From positions 1 through 15,888 of the forward strand of contig CAJUJK010000047.1 of the NCBI GenBank assembly GCA_910586705.1: a stretch of 15,888 bases of DNA, read 5' to 3'. Below, piece after piece: positions 12,449-15,888 of this stretch; position 1 is the stretch's first letter, and every line of letters starts with the position of its first letter. Origin of the DNA: an uncultured Lachnospiraceae bacterium. GTDB lineage: Bacteria; Bacillota; Clostridia; Lachnospirales; Lachnospiraceae. Under the pieces are notes generated by a model. That model worked only from the letters and a program-made list of their open reading frames with translations. It was not told where the DNA came from and did not search any database. The translations under genes and the position numbers were made by a program.

Positions 12449-12553
12449 GTGGTTACCTCATTCCTATGCTGCATATTACCCAGCTCTGCTGTAAAGTTTA
12501 TAAGGCTGGATTCTCGCTGTTTTCTTTAAAGCGGCGTATTCATGTCTCATCTA

Positions 12554-14419
12554 TCATCTCTCGTAACAGATTCCCGCCCCGAACCGATTCGCCCCGCAGC
12601 CCTGACACCGAACCTTACAGTTGGGGGAAACTGTCTGGTCTTTTGCCTTTTTCCACTCCCGCAGCAGAAATTCCCTTGTCACGCCGCAGTCTATGAAATC
12701 CCATGGGAAGAGTTCGTCGTCCATACGCTGCCTTGTCGTGTAAAAGCCAATATCCACGTTACATTCACTAAAACTTTCCAACCACAGATCGTTGTGGAAA
12801 TACTCGCTCCATGAATCAAACATACAGCCCTTTTCGTAGGCGCGGCGTATAACTTCGGACACACGGCGATCGCCTCTGGCAAAGACGCCCTCTAAGACGC
12901 TCACATCCGCCTCATGCCAGTTGTATTTGATGCTCTTCTGGTTTAACTGGCTCATAATGCCTTTCTTCGTCAGGTGCGCCTTGTCGAGAAATTCCTCCTT
13001 GGTGCACATGGGCGCCCACTGGAACGGCGTGAAAGGCTTGGGGATAAAGAAGGAAGTGCTGGTGACGATCTGCACTTTGCCGTTTACACGCCTGTCCTTC
13101 GGTACTGCCTCAAAGAAGGCTGCCGCGATCTTGTTGGAGAGGTCGCCGATCCCGAGAATATCTTCCTCCGTCTCCGTGGGGAGCCCCAGCATAAAATATA
13201 GCTTCACCCGCGTCCAGCCGCCCTCAAATGCCAATGTGGCGCCGTTCAGGATGTCCTCCTCTGTCAGCCCTTTGTTGATGACATCCCGCAGCCGCTGGCT
13301 GCCCGCCTCCGGTGCAAAGGTCAGGCTGCTCTTTTTCACGTCCTGCACTTTGCTCATCACATCGAGGGAAAAGGCGTCGATGCGCAGGGAGGGGAGGGAA
13401 ATATTAACGTGTTTTTGTCCGCACTCCTCGATCAGGAAGTCCAGAAGCTCATTGAGCCTTGTATAATCGCTGGAACTTAAGGAGCTTAGGGAAACTTCCT
13501 CATGCCCCGTGTTTTTTAACATTTCCACGGCATACGACTTCAGCCTTTCCACGTCCCGCTCCCGCACAGGGCGGTAAATCTGGCCTGCCTGACAGAAGCG
13601 GCAGCCTCTGATACAGCCGCGTTGGATTTCCAGAACGACCCGGTCCTGCGTCACCTTGATAAAAGGCACGACGGGTTTTAACGGGTAATAGGCATCCGTC
13701 ACATCCGTTACGATCTCTTTTACGATCACGTCGGGGATATCCTCGTATTTTTTCCGCCGTCCCGCGATCGTGCCGTCCGCATTGTACAGTTCCTCATAAA
13801 ACTGCGGCACGTAAATACCGGGAATTTTCGCCGCGCCGTGCAGGAACTCCTCTCTCGTACCGCCGTTTTTTTTGTTTTCCAGATACCAGTCAAACAGCGG
13901 GCGGTACTGGGTTTCCCCCTCTCCGATATAAAACAGGTCAAAGAAATCCGCGATCGGCTCCGGGTTATAGACGCAGGGACCGCCGCCGATCACAAGGGGC
14001 ATGTCCTCCCCGCGATCCTTTGACAGAAGCGGGATCTGGGAAAGCTCCAGCACCTGCAAAATATTGGTGTAACACATCTCATACTGGATGGTGATGCCGA
14101 GAAAATCCATATTCTTTACAGGTTCCTGAGACTCCAGACAAAACAGGGGGATGGATTCCTTTCGCATAATCTGATCCAGATCCGCCCAAGGGGAATAGAC
14201 GCGCTCGCACCAGACGTCTTCCCAGTCGTTTAACATGCCATAAAGAATCTGGATGCCCAGATGGGACATGCCGATCTCGTAGACATCGGGAAAGCACATG
14301 GCAAAACGCAGAGCAATTTTTTCCCTGTCCTTTATGACGGAATTGTATTCGTTTCCGATATAGCGGGCGGGCTTTTCCACCTGCATCAATATATCGTCGC
14401 GCAGCGCTAATTTTCTCAT
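12554..14419 (-). CDS. TIGR03960 family B12-binding-domain radical SAM protein
   Basis: A 621-residue protein. The N-terminal part (about 35-235) resembles a B12-binding domain (DVYEIGMSHLGIQILYG, VIGGGPCVYNPEPIADFFD, IGEGE). The radical SAM barrel carries the 4Fe-4S triad C269, C273 and C276 in RGCIRGCRFCQAG. Downstream barrel motifs include VSLSSLSSSDYT (309-320), LTFAPEAGSQRLRDVINK (366-383) and YFMLGLPTET (408-417). A second cysteine set lies at the C terminus (C601, C605, C608, C618). The reaction is unknown. ATG at 14419 has a weak AAGG site about 9 nt upstream. Its partner TIGR03936 lies downstream; in some bacteria the two are one polypeptide, here they are separate genes. It starts 43 bp after the preceding unknown gene. 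Confidence 0.92.
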   Translation of the reverse strand: MRKLALRDDILMQVEKPARYIGNEYNSVIKDREKIALRFAMCFPDVYEIGMSHLGIQILYGMLNDWEDVWCERVYSPWADLDQIMRKESIPLFCLESQEPVKNMDFLGITIQYEMCYTNILQVLELSQIPLLSKDRGEDMPLVIGGGPCVYNPEPIADFFDLFYIGEGETQYRPLFDWYLENKKNGGTREEFLHGAAKIPGIYVPQFYEELYNADGTIAGRRKKYEDIPDVIVKEIVTDVTDAYYPLKPVVPFIKVTQDRVVLEIQRGCIRGCRFCQAGQIYRPVRERDVERLKSYAVEMLKNTGHEEVSLSSLSSSDYTRLNELLDFLIEECGQKHVNISLPSLRIDAFSLDVMSKVQDVKKSSLTFAPEAGSQRLRDVINKGLTEEDILNGATLAFEGGWTRVKLYFMLGLPTETEEDILGIGDLSNKIAAAFFEAVPKDRRVNGKVQIVTSTSFFIPKPFTPFQWAPMCTKEEFLDKAHLTKKGIMSQLNQKSIKYNWHEADVSVLEGVFARGDRRVSEVIRRAYEKGCMFDSWSEYFHNDLWLESFSECNVDIGFYTTRQRMDDELFPWDFIDCGVTREFLLREWKKAKDQTVSPNCKVRCQGCGANRFGAGICYER

Positions 14420-14462
14420 AAAAATGTACCTTGCCTTTTTGTAGTAAGTATATCAGACGAAT

Positions 14463-15152
14463 CTAATCGTATTCTTCCACTATAAATTGAAAATCTTCGG
14501 TGGTTTCTATTTTTTTAAGAACGCGGCTTTTAACCCGCTCCGCAAAAGTTTCCACCGCCTTTTCAAACAGCCTGTTTCTAAGGAGACCGTCGGCGCACAT
14601 CAGCATGACGCCGAGCGCTTCACTCTCAAGCGCCAGCCTGTTTTCTATGGGAAAATCGCCGCTGTTGTCCGCCACTGTGACATCGCCGTCATATTTGTCA
14701 ATCACCGCCTGCACCTCTCCGGCTGTTGCCGTTTTGGCGGCGATATCGACTGCCTCCCCATCATAAAACTTCTCGACAAAAATCCGCGCCAGCGTCTGTT
14801 TCCGTTTTATGATCGCATCGCAAACCCGGTCCGCCTCCGCCTTGACAAATTTCAGAATGACCCTCTCAGGCGCCATTACATTCTTAAAATAAATGTATAG
14901 CAGCCGTGTGCCGGAAAGCATGACCTTCTCGATATTGCCGTTATTGTCGTACAACGCCGTAAGCGCTCCGGGCATCAGCTCCCGGGGAACCGTGTACAGC
15001 CTTGCCTCGCCGCCGTACAGCGGCACGTTGTATGTGAGGAGCTGATGTTCGTTATCGTAGTCAAGTGTCAGACAGTCGCCCTCGTCAGTGTCCATTTCGT
15101 GAAAGGCAAATTCGCCCGCCTTGTATTTCAATGGAATTTTATAAACGCTCAT
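14463..15152 (-). CDS. protein of unknown function
   Basis: A 229-residue protein that I do not recognise with confidence. It has no signal peptide or membrane segment. The N-terminal half (1-100) looks beta-rich (KIPLKYKAGEFAFHEMD, LTYNVPLYGGEARLYTVPR). The C-terminal half (about 100-229) is largely helical and charged, with LESEALGVMLMCADGLLRN at 174-192. Codon use matches its neighbours and ATG at 15152 has AAGGAG 11 nt upstream, so it is a real gene. It ends 43 bp before the radical SAM gene, and the spacing suggests one transcription unit. The 152 bp upstream contain a TTGACA (15270-15275, minus strand) and a TATAAG (15230-15235), but not at promoter spacing. Confidence 0.8.
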   Translation of the reverse strand: MSVYKIPLKYKAGEFAFHEMDTDEGDCLTLDYDNEHQLLTYNVPLYGGEARLYTVPRELMPGALTALYDNNGNIEKVMLSGTRLLYIYFKNVMAPERVILKFVKAEADRVCDAIIKRKQTLARIFVEKFYDGEAVDIAAKTATAGEVQAVIDKYDGDVTVADNSGDFPIENRLALESEALGVMLMCADGLLRNRLFEKAVETFAERVKSRVLKKIETTEDFQFIVEEYD

Positions 15153-15304
15153 CTGTATATTCTCCTTCCGCTTTCGTCTGCTGTTATCATCGCGTTTTGC
15201 ATTCTTTTGCCCGGTGAATGGTTAACGTCCTTATACTACCACAAACGCACATGCAATGTCATTATATTTTGTCAAAACTTCGCCGTCCGGTTGAGAATGA
15301 ATTT

Positions 15305-15715
15305 TTACTGAAATAAATCCGCAAGCTCCTCCATCACGGCATTCTCGCCGCCGTCGTACAGATGGAAGCTGTCCGCCACGATCATATCGTAGACGTCGCC
15401 TGTGCTGTACGACAGGATCTTGCTGTCCCTTGTGTCGCAGAGCAGAAAACCTACAAAAAGGAGGACGGAGAGCGCCATCCGATACTTAAAACCGCCGGTG
15501 GCATTGCCCGGAATCCCCTCATTTTCCCCGTTTCCATAGCCGGGAAAGCCTTCGTCCCCGGCGAGCAGTCCCTTTTCGTAGAGGGGCATGGGACTTTCCT
15601 TCCCGTAAAGGATATGCTCCCGCTGTCTGAGTTTCAGGCGGTTTCCCAGATTTTCCTCCCTGATATGTCTTGCCAGTTCCATCCGTTTCTCCGGCGTCAC
15701 TTTCTTTTCTGCCAT
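15305..15715 (-). CDS. small protein of unknown function with one membrane segment
   Basis: A 136-residue protein without a family I can name. Residues 1-40 are basic and helical (PEKRMELARHIREENLGNR...). Residues 52-75 form a Gly/Asn/Glu-rich low-complexity linker. A single hydrophobic segment at about 79-94 (MALSVLLFVGFLL) is probably membrane-spanning. The C terminus (95-136) is acidic and probably outside (positive-inside rule). ATG at 15715 has AAAGGAC about 8-9 nt upstream. It lies directly after the tandem terminators at the right edge, so it probably begins a new transcript, although I see no well-formed promoter in 15716-15804. Confidence 0.72.
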   Translation of the reverse strand: MAEKKVTPEKRMELARHIREENLGNRLKLRQREHILYGKESPMPLYEKGLLAGDEGFPGYGNGENEGIPGNATGGFKYRMALSVLLFVGFLLCDTRDSKILSYSTGDVYDMIVADSFHLYDGGENAVMEELADLFQ

Positions 15716-15804
15716 TTATGAGTCCTTTCTTCGTTCTGCGCCATGCGTTGTGCGCTTCACTGAAAATACTTCATTTTGTCCCTACATTTTATGAGAAATT
15801 GCGC

Positions 15805-15834
15805 AAAAAAAGAACGTACCCGAAAAGGTACGTC
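15805..15834 (-). terminator. intrinsic terminator of a minus-strand gene beyond the right edge
   Basis: On the minus strand GACGTACC pairs with GGTACGTT (8 bp, one G-T wobble; plus coordinates 15827-15834 and 15813-15820), followed almost directly by a run of seven T (15805-15811). It lies about 90 bp upstream of the 15715 gene, so it must close a transcript entering from outside the window. Confidence 0.82.
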
Positions 15835-15843
15835 CAGACTGTC

Positions 15844-15873
15844 AAAAAAGGTCAGCAAAAGCTGGCTTTTTTT
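15844..15873. terminator. bidirectional intrinsic terminator at the right edge
   Basis: GTCAGC (15851-15856) and GCTGGC (15861-15866) form a 6-bp stem with one wobble around AAAA, flanked by seven T on the plus strand (15867-15873) and six T on the minus strand (opposite 15844-15849). Together with the hairpin at 15805-15834 it makes a tandem terminator for the minus strand. The plus-strand use is uncertain because no plus-strand gene lies before it. Confidence 0.65.
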
Positions 15874-15888
15874 GATACAATAAAAACA

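Noticed and set aside
12449..12553. Possible promoter in the gap between the radical SAM gene and its partner
   Set aside because: A TATAAA-like box is present on the minus strand, but no -35 hexamer lies 16-18 bp upstream. The gap is more simply intra-operonic.
15153..15304. TTGACA and TATAAT-like words upstream of the 229-residue gene
   Set aside because: TTGACA (15270-15275) and the nearby TATAAT are only 3 bp apart, and no other -10-like word lies at 16-18 bp, so I do not call a promoter.
1..15888. CRISPR array, tRNA or rRNA genes, insertion sequences, phage attachment sites
   Set aside because: No regularly spaced direct repeats, tRNA-like cloverleaf, transposase motif or flanking inverted repeats were seen on either strand. 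The genes are nearly gap-free and mostly housekeeping.

Overview
The window is a dense stretch of a low-to-mid GC Firmicutes chromosome. It is most likely a Clostridia/Lachnospiraceae-type genome. The evidence is the ribosomal protein L27 with a cleavable MNLQFF-type N-terminal extension next to its protease Prp, the rplU-prp-rpmA-obgE-yhbY-nadD-yqeK-rsfS gene order, strong AGGAGG-type ribosome binding sites, and several families (RNase E/G without a zinc-link, TIGR03960/TIGR03936 radical SAM pair) common in that group. The species is not determined. Every complete gene lies on the minus strand, so transcription runs from high to low coordinates. The only plus-strand gene is the 3' end of a DUF378 membrane protein at the left edge. 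I saw no IS element, prophage gene, CRISPR array, tRNA or rRNA.

Layout in transcription order (right to left). The right edge (15805-15873) holds terminators closing an upstream minus-strand gene outside the window. Two genes of unknown function follow (15305-15715, a small single-span membrane protein; 14463-15152, soluble). Next is a B12-binding radical SAM enzyme (TIGR03960) with its separate partner protein (TIGR03936/DUF2344). A two-gene unit comes after that: a MerR regulator with two C-terminal membrane helices and a YbjQ/UPF0145 protein, driven by a promoter with the diagnostic 19-bp MerR spacer and a perfect 7-bp dyad, and closed by a strong terminator. An RNase E/G gene with its own promoter follows, then a Nudix hydrolase, lipoprotein signal peptidase (lspA), a 950-residue 7TM-PAS-HisKA-HATPase-REC-HPt hybrid kinase and a stand-alone receiver protein.

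The left part (249-4743) is the ribosome-biogenesis operon. A near-consensus promoter and a structured leader (probable L21 leader) precede rplU, prp, rpmA, obgE, yhbY, nadD, yqeK and rsfS. A hairpin between rpmA and obgE may act as a partial terminator. A bidirectional terminator separates rsfS from the convergent DUF378 gene.

How it fits together: L21 and L27 are large-subunit proteins. Prp trims L27 before it can function. ObgE, YhbY and RsfS act in 50S assembly or silencing. NadD makes NAD and YqeK is a predicted Ap4A hydrolase. The RNase E/G and radical SAM genes are often near rplU-rpmA-obg in other Gram-positives (from memory), so the MerR-YbjQ, Nudix-lspA and kinase-receiver modules look like insertions into an older RNA/ribosome neighbourhood. 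The least described items are the membrane-anchored MerR circuit, the phosphorelay with its C-terminal helical extension and output-less partner, and the split radical SAM pair.
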